A DNA stretch of 64,000 bases from Diospyros lotus (GCF_014633365.1 NC_068338.1:10922616-10986615), one strand, 5' to 3'. Shown: positions 25,700-38,955, numbered from the stretch's first letter. Made by a program: numbers and translations. Notes: a model not told the origin generated them from the letters alone.

Positions 25700-26300
25700 G
25701 AGGGAGGCATTCGAATATAATTTAAGGCATTCGGATGATATTTACATATATATGAAGCTATTTGAAAGTCATTCGGATGATCTGGCGTGTATTCGAATGA
25801 GTTAGAGAAAGATTTCAAGTTATGTGAGTGACATTCGAATGAGGCAGGGGAACATTCGGATGAATTTTAAATAGTAACTTGAATTACTAAAGGAATTTGA
25901 GGCTCATTCGAATGCAACAGTGATTTGATTCGGATGAATTTTGCAATTTTCGCTGGGCTCATTCGAATGTAAAGGCAACTCATTCGAATATAAAGGCTCA
26001 ACTGGATTCTGGACAGCTTTGATACCCTTTCGAATTTTGAGCATAACTATCTCATCCGAACTCCGATTGAGGTGATTCAAGATTCTATAGAACGACAAGA
26101 GAAATATCTACAACTTTCATATTTTAAGTTTTGGAATATTCGGAATGGAACATAGTCGAAATTGTGTTACAATGAACAAATACCATCCAGCAAAATAGAC
26201 CATTCGAATGGATCACTTCCCATTCAAATGACTCACACCCCATTCGAATGGGGTTACTCTCATTCGAATGATACTTCCACCATTTGAATATCTAGCCTCC
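25700..26300. repeat. Cluster of CATTCGAATG palindromes in LTR B
   Basis: About six exact copies of the 10-nt palindrome CATTCGAATG and about nine one- or two-mismatch versions (CATTCGGATG, CATTCGAATA, CATTCAAATG) lie upstream of the TATA candidate in the sense of the LTR. The copies are irregularly spaced. An (AT)n run sits at its left edge near 25673-25691. Confidence 0.8.
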
Positions 26301-26979
26301 CAAAGCCCCACACATTCAGATACCTCTTCATAAACCCTCCCAACTCTTAACCACTCATCCTAAACTTTCCAAAACACATACATACACACTCACACTGCAC
26401 CAAAACCCAATTTCAACGAATAATTCTACCCACACATCATAAGATTATACCATGATATTCATTGATATCAACACCCCATCGTCGAGTCGTTACACTTTAT
26501 GTTATCAAAATGTTGACTTTCTCCTAGATTTGGAATCGCCATCTTTAAATTAGTATACTTTAAGATATCATTGATTGAATCAAAGTTGTCTATTTCTTGT
26601 TTAAAGTGTTCTACTATGGACACATGGCTAAAACTCAACTTTTCAAAACATTCGAAAATCAAAATTTGAACTTTCTTGAGTGTATTTAATGTATCAAAAT
26701 GACGTCTTTCTCCTAAATTTGGAATCGTCATCATCAAACAAGTACACTTGAAATATTGTTGATTGAATCAAAGTTGTCTCTTTTTTATTTAAAGTGTTCT
26801 ACTATGGACGCATGCCTAAAACACGACTTTTCAAAACTTCCCAAAATCTGAATTTGAACTTTCTTAAATGTATTTAGAGTATCAAGATGTTGTCTTTTAC
26901 CAAGATTTGGAATCGTCATCATCAAACAAGTACACTTGAAGATATCGTCGATTGAATCAAAGTTGTCTATTTCATGTTT

Positions 26980-29050
26980 AAAGTATTCTACTACGGACCC
27001 ACGGCTAAAACTCAACTTTTCAAAACTTCCCGAAATTAGAATTTGAACATTCTTTTGTGTGTAAAGTGTATCAAAATTACATATTTCTCCAAAATTTCAA
27101 ATCGTAATCATGAAATTAGTACACTTGAAGATATCGTTGATTGAATCAAAGTTGTCTCGTTTGTATCTAAAGTGTTCTACTATGGACCCATGGCTAAAAC
27201 TCAACTTTTCAAAACTTCTGAAAATCAGAATTTGAACTTTCATGAGTGTACTTAATGTATCAAAATGTCGTCTTTCCCCTAAATTTGGAACCGTCATCAT
27301 CAAATTAGTACACATGAAGATATCGTCGATTGAATCAAAGCTGTCTCTTTTTTATTCAAAGTGTTTTACTATGGACCAATGGCAAAAACTCAACTTTTCA
27401 AAACCTTCAAAAATCAGAATTTGAACTTTCTTGAGTGTATTTAATGTATCAAAATGTCGCCTTTCTCCTAAACTTGGAATCGTCATCATGAAATTATTAC
27501 ACTAGAAGATATGGTTGATTGAATCAAAGTTGTCTCGTTTGTTTATTTAAATTGTTCAACAATGGACCCATTGCTAAAACTCAACTTTTCAAAACTTTCA
27601 AAAATCATAAGTTGAAGTTTCTTGAGTGTATTTAATTTATCAAGATGTCATCTTCCCCTAAATTTGGACTCGTCATCATCAAATTAGTACACTTGAAGAT
27701 ATTGTTGATTGAATTAAAGTTGTCTCTTTTTTAATTAAAGTGTTCTACTATGGACCCACGGCTAAAACTCAACTTTTCAAAACTTCCCGAAATTAGAATT
27801 TGAACTTTCTTTTGTGTGTAAAGTGTATAAAAATTACATCTTTCTCCAAAATTTGAAATCGTAATCATGAAATTAGTACACTTGAAGATATCGTTGATTG
27901 AATCAAAGTTATCTAGTTTGTATTTAAAGTGTTTTACTATGGACCCATGGCTAAAACTCAACTTTTCAAAACTTCTGAAAATCAGAATATGAACTTTCAT
28001 GAGTGTATTTAATGTATCAAAATGTCGTCTTTCCCCTAAATTTGGAACCGTCATCATCAAATTAGTACACATGAAGATATCGTCGATTGAATCAAAGTAG
28101 TCTCTTTTTTATTCAAAGTGTTTTACTATGGACCAATGGCAAAACTCAACTTTTCAAAACCTTCAAAAATCAGAATTTGAACTTTCTTGAGTGTATTTAA
28201 TGTATCAAAATGTCGCCTTTCTCCTAAACTTGGAATCGTCATCATGAAATTATTACACTAGAAGATATGGTTGATTGAATCAAAGTTGTCTCGTTTGTTT
28301 ATTTAAATTGTTCAACAATGGACCCATTGCTAAAACTCAACTTTTCAAAACTTTCAAAAATCATAAGTTGAAGTTTCTTGAGTGTATTTAATTTATCAAG
28401 ATGTCATCTTCCCCTAAATTTGGACTCGTCATCATCAAATTAGTACACTTGAAGATATCGTTGATTGAATTAAAGTTGTCTCTTTTTTAATTAAAGTGTT
28501 CTACTATGGACCCACGGCTAAAACTCAACTTTTCAAAACCTCCCGAAATTAGAATTTGAACTTTCTTTTGTGTGTAAAGTGTATCAAAATTACATCTTTC
28601 TCCAAAATTTGAAATCGTAATCATGAAATTTGTACACTTGAAGATATCGTTGATTGAATCAAAGTTATCTAGTTTATATTTAAAGTGTTCTACTATGGAC
28701 CCATGGCTAAAACTCAACTTTTCAAAACTTCTGAAAATCAGAATTTGAACTTTCATGAGTGTATTTAATGTATCAAAATGTCGTCTTTCCCCTAAATTTG
28801 GAACCGTCATCATCAAATTAGTACACATGAAGATATCGTCGATTGAATCAAAGTTGTCTCTTTTTTATTCAAAGTGTTCTACTATGGACCAATGGCAAAA
28901 ACTCAACTTTTCAAAACGTTCAAAAATCAGAATTTGAACTTTCTTGAGTGTATTTAATGTATCAAAATGTCGCCTTTCTCCTAAACTTGGAATCGTCATC
29001 ATGAAATTATTACACTAGAAGATATGGTTGATTGAATCAAAGTTGTCTCG
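26980..29050. repeat. 756-bp higher-order repeat (4 monomers), about 2.7 copies
   Basis: Corresponding landmarks recur at 27315, 28072 and 28828 (start of the CACATGAAGATATCG monomer, read on the minus strand) and at 27735 and 28490 (ATGGACCCACGGC). The period is therefore 756-757 bp. The copies are similar but not identical. The order breaks near 29030, where a two-monomer step of 378 bp follows. Confidence 0.8.
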
Positions 29051-30299
29051 TTTGTATTTAAAGTGTTCTACTATGGACCCATAGCTAAAACTCAACTTTC
29101 CAAAACTTCTGAAAATCAGAATTTGAACTTTCATGAGTATATTTAAGGTATCAAAATGTCGTCTTTCCCCTAAATTTGTAACCGTCATCATCAAATTAGT
29201 ACTCATGAAGCTATCGTCGATTGAATCAAAGTTGTCTCTTTTTTATTCAAAGTGTTCTACTATGGACCAATGGCAAAAACTCAACTTTTCAAAACCTTCA
29301 AAAATCAGAATTTGAACTTTCTTAAGTGTATTTAATGTATCAAAATGTCGCCTTTCTCCTAAACTTGGAATCGTCATCATCAAATTATTACACTAGAAGA
29401 TATGGTTGATTGAATCAAAGTTGTCTCTTTTTTATTTCAAGTGTTCAACTATGGACCCATGGCTAAAACTGAACTTTTCAAAACATCCGAAAATCAGAAT
29501 TTGAACTTTCTTGAGTGTATTTAATGTATCAAAATGTCGTATTTCCCCTAAATTTGGAATCCGCATCATCAAATTAGTAAACTTGAAGATATCGTTGATT
29601 GAGTCAAAGCTGTCTCTTCCTTGTTGAAAGTGTTCTACTATGGACCCATGGCTAAAACTCAAGTTTTCAAAACTTTTGAAAATCAGAATTTGAACTTTCT
29701 TGAGTGTCTTTATGTTATCAAAATGTTGACTTTCTTCTAGATTTGGAATCGCCATCATTAAATTAGTATACTTTAAGATATCATTGATTGAATCAAAGTT
29801 GTCTATTTCTTGTTTAAAGTGTTCTACTATGGACACATGGCTAATACTCAACTTTTCAAAACATTCGAAAATGAAAATTTGAACTTTCTTGAGTGTATTT
29901 AATGCATCAAAATGTCGTCTTTCTCCTAAATATGGAATCGTCATCATCAAACAAGTACACTTGAAATATTGTTGATTGAATCAAAGTTGTCTCTTTTTTA
30001 TTTAAAGTGTTCTACTATGGACGCATGCCTAAAACACGACTTTTCAAAACTTCCCAAAATCTGAATTTGAACTTTCTTAAATGTATTTAGAGTATCAAGA
30101 TGTCGTCTTTTACCAAGATTTGGAATCGTCATCATCAAACTAGTACACTTGAAGATATCGTCGATTGAATCAAAGTTGTCTATTTCATGTTTAAAGTATT
30201 CTACTATGGACCCACGGCTAAAACTCAACTTTTCAAAACTTCCCGAAATTAGAATTTGAACATTCTTTTGTGTGTAAAGTGTATCAAAATTACATATTT

Positions 30300-33250
30300 C
30301 TCCAAAATTTGAAATTGTAATCATGAAATTAGTACACTTGAAGATATCGTTGATTGAATCAAAGTTGTCTCGTTTGTATTTAAAGTGTTCTACTATGGAC
30401 CCATGGCTAAAACTCAACTTTTCAAAACTTTTGAAAATCAGAATTTGAACTTTCATGAGTGTATTTAATTTATCAAAATGTCGTCTTTCCCCTAAATTTG
30501 GAACCGTCATCTTCAAATTAGTACACATGAAGATATCGTCGATTGAATCAAAGTTGTCTCTTTTTTATTCAAAGTGTTCTACTATGAACCAATGGCAAAA
30601 GCTCAACTTTTCAAAACCTTCAAAAATCAGAATTTGAACTTTCTTGAGTGTATTTAATGTATCAAAATGTCGCCTTTCTCCTAAACTTGGAATCGTCATC
30701 ATGAAATTATTACACTAGAAGATATGGTTGATTGAATCAAAGTTGTCCTATTTGTTTATTTAAATTGTTCAACAATGGACCCATTGCTAAAACTCAACTT
30801 TTCAAAACTTTCAAAAATCATAAGTTGAAGTTTCTTGAGTGTATTTAATGTATCAAGATGTCATCTTCCCCTAAATTTGGACTCGTCATCATCAAATTAG
30901 TACACTTTAAGATATCGTTGATTGAATTAAAGTTGTCTTTTTTTAATTAAAGTGTTCTACTATGGACCCACGCCTAAAACTCAACTTTTCAAAACATCAC
31001 AAAATTAGAATTTGAACTTTCTTGAGTGTATTTAATGTATCAAAATGTCACCTTTCTCCTAAACTTGGAATCGTCATCATCAAATTATTACACTTGAAGA
31101 TATCGTTGATTGAATCAAAGTTGTCTCTTTTTTATTTAAATTATTCAACTATGGACCCCTTGCTAAAACTCAACTTTACAATACACCCAAAAATCAAAAT
31201 TTTAACTTTCATGACTATATTTAGAGTATCAAAATGTCGTATTTCACCAAGATTTGGAATCGTCATCAGCAAATTAGGACACTTGAAGATATCGTTGATT
31301 GAATCAAAGTTGTCTATTTCTTGTTTAAAGTGTTCTACTATGGACACATGGCTAAAACTCAACTTTTCAAAACATTCAAAAATCAAAATTTGAACTTTTT
31401 TTAGTGTATTTAATGTATCAAAATGTCGTCTTTCTCCTAAATTTGGAATTGTCATCATCAAATTAGTACACTTGAAGGTATCGTTGATTGAATCAAAGTT
31501 GTCTCTTGTTTATTTAAACTGTTCAACAATGGACCCATTGCTAAAACTCAACTTTTCAAAACTTTCAAAAATCATAAGTTGAAGTTTCTTGAGTGTATTT
31601 AATTTATCAAGATGTCATCTTCCCCTAAATTTGGACTCGTCATCATCAAATTAGTACACTTGAAGATATCATTGATTGAATTAAAGTTGTCTCTTTTTTA
31701 ATTAAAGTGTTCTACTATGGACCCATGGCTAAAACTCAACATTTCAAAACTTCTCGAAATTAGAATTTGAACTTTCTTTTGTGTGTAAAGTGTATCAAAA
31801 TTACATCTTTCTCCAAAATTTGAAATCGCAATCATGAAATTAGTACACTTGAAGATATCGTTGATTGAATCAAAGTTGTCTCGTTTGTATTTAAAGTGTT
31901 CTACTATGGACCCATGGCTAAAACTCAACTTTTCAAAACTTTTGAAAATCAGAATTTGAACTTCCATGAGTGTATTTAATTTATCAAAATGTCATCTTTC
32001 CCCTAAATTTGGAACCGTCATCTTCAAATTAGTACACATGAAGATATCGTCGATTGAATCAAAGTTGTCTCTTTTTTATTCAAAGTGTTCTACTATGGAC
32101 CAATGGCAAAAGCTCAACTTTTCAAAACCTTCAAAAATCAGAATTTGAACTTTCTTGAGTGTATTTAATGTATCAAAATGTCGCCTTTCTCCTAAACTTG
32201 GAATCGTCATCATGAAATTATTACACTAGAAGATATGGTTGATTGAATCAAAGTTGTCACATTTGTTTATTTAAATTGTTCAACAATGGACCCATTGCTA
32301 AAACTCAACATTTCAAAACCTTCAAAAATCATAAGTTGAAGTTTCTTGAGTGTATTTAATGTATCAAGATGTCATCTTCCCCTAAATTTGGACTCATCAT
32401 CATCAAATTAGTACACTTTAAGATATCGTTGATTGAATTAAAGTTGTCTCTTTTTTAATTAAAGTGTTCTACTATGGACCCACGCCTAAAACTCAACTTT
32501 TCAAAACTTCACAAAATAAGAATTTGAACTTTCTTGAGTGTATTTAATGTATCAAAATGTCACCTTTCTCCTAAACTTGGAATCGTCATCATCAAATTAT
32601 TACACTTGAAGATATCGTTGATTGAATCAAAGTTGTCTCTTTTTTATTTAAATTATTCAACTATGGACCCCTTGCTAAAACTCAACTTTACAATACACCC
32701 GAAAATCAAAATTTTAACTTTCATGACTATATTTAGAGTATCAAAATGTCGTATTTCACCAAGATTTGGAATCGTCATCAGCAAATTAGGACACTTGAAG
32801 ATATCGTTGATTGAATCAAAGTTGTCTATTTCTTGTTTAAAGTGTTCTACTATGGACACATGGCTAAAACTCAACTTTTCAAAACATTCGAAAATCAAAA
32901 TTTGAACTTTTTTTAGTATATTTAATGTATCAAAATGTCGTCTTGCTCCTAAATTTGGAATCGTCATCATCAAATTATTACACTTGAAGGTATCGTTGAT
33001 TGAATCAAAGTTGTCTCTTGTTTATTTAAACTGTTCAACAATGGACCCATTGCTAAAACTCAACTTTTCAAAACTTTCAAAAATCATAAGTTGAAGTTTC
33101 TTGAGTGTATTTAATTTATCAAGATGTCATCTTCCCCTAAATTTGGACTCGTCATCATCAAATTAGTACAGTTGAAGATATCGTTGATTGAATTAAAGTT
33201 GTTTCTTTTTTAATTAAAGGGTTCTACTATGGACCCACGGCTAAAACTAA
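30300..33250. repeat. 1512-bp higher-order repeat (8 monomers), two copies
   Basis: Segments starting 30455, 31022 and 31141 recur at 31966, 32534 and 32653, giving a period of 1511-1512 bp. Both copies carry the unusual AGCAAATTAGGACAC variant (about 31267 and 32779) and CTTTTTTTAGT, which few other monomers have. Homology ends near 33250, just before a truncated monomer. Confidence 0.85.
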
Positions 33251-33284
33251 ACTTTTCAAAACTTCTGAAAATCAGAATTTGAAC

Positions 33285-33330
33285 TTTCATGAGTATATTT
33301 AATGTTGTCTATTTCATGTTTAAAGTATTC
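33285..33330. repeat. Truncated satellite monomer junction
   Basis: GAGTATATTTAATG runs directly into TTGTCTATTTCATG. This joins the start of one monomer to the middle of another and skips the TATCAAAATG...GAATCAAAG part, about 90 bp. I found this junction only once in the window. Confidence 0.75.
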
Positions 33331-36300
33331 TACTATGGACCCACGGCTAAAACTCAACTTTTCAAAACTTCCCGAAATTAGAATTTGAACATTCTTTTGT
33401 GTGTAAAGTGTATCAAAATTACATATTTCTCCAAAATTTGAAATTGTAATCATGAAATTAGTACACTTGAAGATATCGTTGATTGAATCAAAGTTGTCTC
33501 GTTTGTATTTAAAGTGTTCTACTATGGACCCATGTCTAAAACTCAACTTTTCAAAACTTCTGAAAATCAGAATTTGAACTTTCATGAGTGTATTTAATGT
33601 ATCAAAATGTCGTCTTTCCCCTAAATTTGGAATCGTCATCATCAAATTAGTACACATGAAGATATCATCGATTGAATCAAAGTTGTCTCTTTTTTATTCA
33701 AAGTGTTCTACTATGGACCAATGGCAAAAACTCAACTTTTCAAAACCTTCAAAAATCAGAATTTGAACTTTCTTAAGTGTATTTAATGTATCAAAATGTC
33801 GCCTTTCTCCTAAACTTGGAATCATCATCATCAAATTATTACACAAGAAGATATGGTTGATTGAATCAAAGTTGTCTCATTTGTTTATTTAAACTGGTCA
33901 ACAATGGACCCATTGCTAAAACTCAACTTTTCAAAACTTTCAAAAATCATAAGTTGAAGTTTCTTGAGTGTATTTAATGTATCAAGATGTCATCTTCTCC
34001 TAAATTTGGACACGTCATCATCAAATTAGTACACTTGAAGATATCGTTGATTGAATTAAAGTGGTCTCTTTTTTAATTAAAGTGTTCTACTATGGACCCA
34101 TGGCTAAAACTCAACTTTTCAAAACTTCCCGAAATTAGAATTTGAACTTTCTTTTGTGTGTAATGTGTATCAAAATTACATCTTTCTCCAAAATTTGAAA
34201 TCGTAATCATGGAATTAGTACACTTGAAGATATCGTTGATTGAATCAAAGTTGTCTCGTTTGTATTTATAGTGTTCTACTATGGACCCATGGCTAAAACT
34301 CAACTTTTCAAAACTTCTGAAAATCAGAATTTGAAGTTTCATGAGTGTATTTAATGTATCAAAATGTCGTCTTTCCCCTAAATTTGGAACCGTCATCATC
34401 AAATTAGTACACACGAAGATATCGTCGATTGAATCAAAGTTGTCTCTTTTTTATTCAAAGTGTTCTATTATGGACCAATGGCAAAACCTCAACTTTTCAA
34501 AACCTTCAAAAATCAGAATTTGAACTTTCTTGGGTGTATTTAATGTATCAACATGTCGCCTTTCTCCTAAACTTGTAATCCTCATCATGAAATTATTAGA
34601 CTAGAAGATATGGTTGATTGAATCAAAGTTGTCTCTTTTTTATTTAAAGTGTTCAACTATGGACCCATAGCTAAAACTGAACTTTTCAAAACTTCCGAAA
34701 ATCAGAATTTGAGCTTTCTTGAGTGTATTTAATGTATCAAAATGTCGTATTTCCCCTAAATTTGGAATCTGCATCATCAAATTAGTAAACTTGAAGATAT
34801 CGTTGATTGAGTCAAAGTTGTCTCTTTCTTGTTGAAAGTGTTCTACTATTGACCCATGGCTAAAACTTAAGTTTTCAAAACTTTTGAAAATCAGAATTTG
34901 AACTTTCTTGAGTGTCTTTATGTTATTAAAATGTTGACTTTCTCCTAGATTTGGAATCGCCATCATTAAATTAGTATACTTTAAGATATCATTGATTGAA
35001 TCAAAGTTGTCTATTTCTTGTTTAAAGTGTTCTACTATGGACACATGGCTAAAACTCAACTTTTCAAAACATTCGAAAATCAAAATTTGAACTTTCTTGA
35101 GTGTATTTAATGTATCAAAATGTCGTCTTTCACCTAAATTTGGAATCGTCATCATCAAACAAGTACACTTGAAATATTGTTGATTGAATCAAAGTTGTCT
35201 CTTTTTTATTTAAAGTGTTCTACTATGGACGCATGCCTAAAACACGACTTTTCAAAACTTCCCAAAATCTGAATTTGAACTTTCTTAAATGTATTTAGAG
35301 TATCAAGATGTCGTCTTTTACCAAGATTTGGAATCGTCATCATCAAACTAGTACACTTGAAGATATCGTCGATTGAATCAAAGTTGTCTATTTCATGTTT
35401 AAAGTATTCTACTATGGACCCACGGCTAAAACTCAACATTTCAAAACTTCCCGAAATTAGAATTTGAACATTCTTTTGTGTGTAAAGTGTATCAAATTAC
35501 ATATTTCTCCAAAATTTGAAATCATAATCATGAAATTAGTACACTTGAAGATATCATTGATTGAATCAAAGTTGTCTCGTTTGTATTTAAAGTGTTCTAC
35601 TATGGACCCATGGCTAAAACTCAACTTTTCAAAACTTCTGAAAATCAGAATTTGAACTTTCATGAGTGTATTTAATGTATCAAAATGTCATCTTTCCCCT
35701 AAATTTGGAACTGTCATATTCAAATTAGTACACATGAAGATATCGTCGATTGAATCAAAGTTGTCTCTATTTTATTCAAAGTGTTTTACTATGGACCAAT
35801 GGCAAAAACTCAACTTTTCAAAACCTTCAAAAATCAGAATTTGAACTTTCTTGAGTGTATTTAACGTATCAAAATGTCGCCTTTCTCCTAAACTTGGAAT
35901 CGTAACCATGAAATTATTACACTAGAAGATATGGTTGATTGAATCAAAGTTGTCTCGTTTGTTTATTTAAACTGTTCAACAATGGACCCATTGCTAAAAC
36001 TCAACTTTTCAAAACTTTCAAAAATCATAAGTTGAAGTTTCTTGAGTGTATTTAATGTATCATGATGTCATCTTCCCCTAAATTTGGACTCGTCATCATC
36101 AAATTAGTACACTTGAAGATATCGTTGATTGAATTAAAGTTGTCTCGTTTTTAATTAAAGTGTTCTACTATGGACCCACGCGTAAAACTTAACTTTTCAA
36201 AACATCACCAAATTAGAATTTGAACTTTCTTGAGTGTATTTAATGTATCAAAATGTCACCTTTCTCCTAAACTTGGAATCGTCATCATGAAATTATTACA

Positions 36301-37074
36301 CTTGAAGATATCGTTGATTGAATCAAAGTTGTCTCTTTGTTATTTAAATTGTTCAACTATGGTCCCATTGCTAAAACTCAACTTTACAATACACCCGAAA
36401 ATCAAAATTTTAACTTTCATGACTATATTTAGAGTATCAAAATGTCGTATTTCACCAAGATTTGGAATCGTCATCATCAAATTAGTACACTTAAAGATAT
36501 CGTTGATTGAATCAAAGTTGTCTATTTCTTGTTTAAAGTGTTCTACTATGGACACATGGCTAAAACTCAACTTTTCAAAACTTTCAAAAATCATTAGTTG
36601 AAGTTTCTTGAGTGTATTTAATGTATCAAGATGTCATCTTCCCCTAAATTTGGACTCGTCATCATCAAATTAGTACACTTGAAGATATCGTTGATTGAAT
36701 TAAAGTTGTCTCTTTTTTAATTAAAGTGTTCTACTATGGACCAATGGCAAAAACTCAACTTTTCAAAACCTTCAAAAATCAGACTTTGAACTTTCTTGAG
36801 TGTATTTAATGTATAAAAATGTCACCTTTCTCCTAAAATTGGAATCGTCATCATGAAATTATTACACTAGAAGATATGGTTGATTGAATCAAAGTTGTCT
36901 CTTTTTTATTTAAAGTGTTCAACTATGGACCCATGGCTAAAACTGAACTTTTCAAAACATCCGAAAATCAGAATTTGAACTTTCTTGAGTGTATTTAATG
37001 TATCAAAATGTCGTATTTCCCCTAAACTTGGAATCATCGTCATGAAATTATTACACTAGAAGATATGGTTGATT

Positions 37075-37130
37075 GAGTCAAAGTTGTCTCTTTCTTGTTG
37101 AAAGTTTGAAATCGTAATCATGAAATTAGT
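37075..37130. repeat. 78-bp deletion monomer, leftmost copy
   Basis: TCTTTCTTGTTGAAAG is joined to TTTGAAATCGTAATCATG. In intact monomers the first part continues TGTTCTACTATGG, and the second is preceded by ATTACATCTTTCTCCAAAA. The skipped length is 111 bp (37 codons), so the minus-strand open frame continues across it. The same junction recurs eight times in block 4. Confidence 0.85.
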
Positions 37131-37329
37131 ACACTTGAAGATATTGTTGATTGAATGAAAGTTGTCTCGTTTGTATTTAAAGTGTTCTACTATAGACCCA
37201 TGGCTAAAACTCAACTTTTCAAAACTTCTGAAAATCAGAATTTGAACTTTCATGAGTGTATTTAATGTATCAAAATGTCGTCTTTCCCCTAAATTTGGAA
37301 TCGTCATCATCAAATTAGTACACATGAAT

Positions 37330-37334
37330 ATATC
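37330..37334. other. Left target-site duplication of LTR C
   Basis: ATATC precedes TGTAACACCCC, and an identical ATATC follows GGTCGTTACA at 39984-39988. Both belong to the satellite motif GAAGATATCGTCGATTG. Confidence 0.92.
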
Positions 37335-37677
37335 TGTAACACCCCCCTTTCCTAGAACTGCCCGAGAAAAGGTGGTACTGGGGATAATAAAATAAACTGA
37401 CTGATAACTGAATTCTGATACCAATACTGTATATATCAATTAACTGTAATAAGACTCTGAGTCAACAAAAAACTGAAATCATAATTGCATCTAAGGGAAA
37501 TTCCCTAAACTGGAGAATAAAATGAATCTAAACTGATCAAGCACTAACTAACAAACTAACAACTCCCAGACATCTTTGGTCTTGAGCGGCTCCACGTACA
37601 CACACTACTGGGCACTGCTGCTAGGCCCCACATCTGGTACTCCCCCACTAGGACCTGGAATGGTGAAGAGTACAAGG

Positions 37678-37693
37678 TGAGCTACAAAGCTCA
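37678..37693 (-). other. Conserved LTR hairpin, copy in LTR C
   Basis: Plus strand TGAGCT-ACAA-AGCTCA: a 6-bp stem with a 4-nt loop, preceded by GAGTACAAGG and followed by GCAAG. It is homologous to 24440-24455. Confidence 0.7.
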
Positions 37694-38339
37694 GCAAGTA
37701 ATAAACTGGAAAGAATAATTGAAGCTGAATCGAAGAATATCGATACTGATAAAATACTTACTGAACTTGTACTGAGAGATATAATAATCATTGGATGGCA
37801 TTTATAAGATGTAATGCACATAAGCTGTAAACTAAATTCAGGTATGCAACTTTGGCCCATAGGCTCACATAACTGTAACACATACCTGACTGATCTGAGT
37901 CCTGCAAACATAAAAACTGTAAGTACATACTTTGGGCAATATGCCCCTAGCTCCCTGGTCGACATCAGGCGAGCAACTCATAACTGAGATATAATTGTAC
38001 TGATACTAGTGGGATCCCCGCGGACAAGCCACCTCGCGCGCATAATGCAATGCTCATATAAATGCTGGCACACGATATGTAGTGCTCCACATAAGTCATG
38101 CTCAATGCTCATACAATGTGTATGCACATAATCTCACAAAATAATGCTGACCATGTCATAATGAACTGCTAAACATGGTATATGATTTTTACTAGAAATA
38201 TTGAGATTCAAATATTCTGGAATTTCTAAGTATAGGCATGACATATTGGATTTTATGATATCTTGGCATAAAAATTCAATATTTGAATAATTGAATATTC
38301 ATATTAAATTTAAAACTTGAATCAAGAATTTATTGGAAA

Positions 38340-38955
38340 CTATCTGGATGCCATTTGATACTATTTGGATGATTGAGAAAGTCTAAGGAGGCAATTTGAA
38401 TGAAAAAGCAGCCCATTCGAATAAAAAAAAAGGATTTCAGCAAGCTCATTCGAATGGCAGAAAACTCATTCGAATGACAGCGACTCATTCGAATGACAGA
38501 AGGCTCATTCGAATGATAGATGATATTCAAAGGCTATTCGGATCTGATCTGGGACTCATTCGAATGACTCTCAAATTCATTCGAATGAATTTTGAAAATT
38601 TCCAACATTTGAACTAGCAAAACTCGACTCATTCGAATGCAACAGTAACTTTATTCGAATCAATTTGAAGATCATTCGAATGACAAGAAGGCTCATTCGA
38701 ATGCTAAGCTACACAAAACAACAACTTATTCACATCTTCAAGGGCTCATTCGAATGACAACAAGGCTCATTCGAATGATAGTCAAAAAACCTCAAAAATT
38801 CATACGAATGATATGATAATCACATGACTCATTCGAATGACCCAAAAACTCATTCGAATGACTGGAATATTATAAGGGAAAAGCTTACGATAACACTGAA
38901 ACTTATTCGGATGCTTTGGAACTCATTCGAATGACACAAGACTCATTCGAATAAC
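38340..38955. repeat. Array of CATTCGAATG palindromes in LTR C
   Basis: About 14 exact CATTCGAATG copies and several variants (CATTCGAATA, TATTCGAATC, CATACGAATG, TATTCGGATG) occur in about 600 bp, mostly preceded by CT and followed by AC or AT. Between 38445 and 38520 four successive copies are spaced 19-20 bp apart. The motif is its own reverse complement. It lies upstream of the TATA candidate by position in the U3 part of the minus-strand LTR only if the promoter is elsewhere; relative to the 39649 TATA candidate it is downstream, in the presumed leader. This differs from LTR B, where it is upstream. Confidence 0.85.

Larger units (their letters stand above)
24108..26494 (-). mobile_element. 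Solo LTR B, Ty3/gypsy-like
   Basis: A 2387-bp insertion with TG...CA ends and 5-bp target duplication. On the minus strand it starts TGTAACGACTCG and ends GGGGGTGTTACA. Minus orientation is also supported by the TATA box at 25540-25550 and by the hairpin shared with LTRs C and D about 330 bp from the 3' end. No internal retroelement sequence (primer-binding site, gag, pol, polypurine tract) is present, so it is a solo LTR left by LTR-LTR recombination. A block at about 25.7-26.3 kb is rich in CATTCGAATG-type palindromes. It is clearly related to LTR C: both contain GCTCAGCAAG after the hairpin and a CTCATTCGAATGCAACAGT segment. No open frame is credible as a gene. The Tekay/Del lineage is inferred, not shown. 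Confidence 0.88.
29030..36575. repeat. 5208-bp offset duplication (about 2.34 kb per copy)
   Basis: 29030-31367 matches 34238-36575 in subtype order, with landmarks at 29432/34640, 29998/35206, 30455/35662 and 31022/36230. The intervening 1512-bp duplication lies between the copies. This suggests that an ancestral longer block was duplicated and then internally expanded. Confidence 0.8.
26495..37334. repeat. 189-bp satellite array, block 3
   Basis: Continuous satellite of the right-hand subtype set. Subtypes seen in repeating order include TTTGTGTGTAAAGTG with ATTACATCTTTCTCC; AACCGTCATCATC with ACACATGAAGATATCGTCG; TCGCCTTTCTCC with TTACACTAGAAGATATGG; TCAAGATGTCATCTTCCCC with GGACTCGTC; and TCACCTTTCTCC followed by the TTTACAATACACCC monomer. 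The array starts with the CTTTA duplication of LTR B and ends with ATATC of LTR C. Several nested higher-order periods are listed separately. Confidence 0.97.

Noticed and set aside
38413..38955. CRISPR-like array (short palindromic repeats at regular spacing)
   Set aside because: Repeats are 10 nt with irregular 8-60 nt gaps, lie inside a plant LTR, and no cas genes or prokaryotic context exist.
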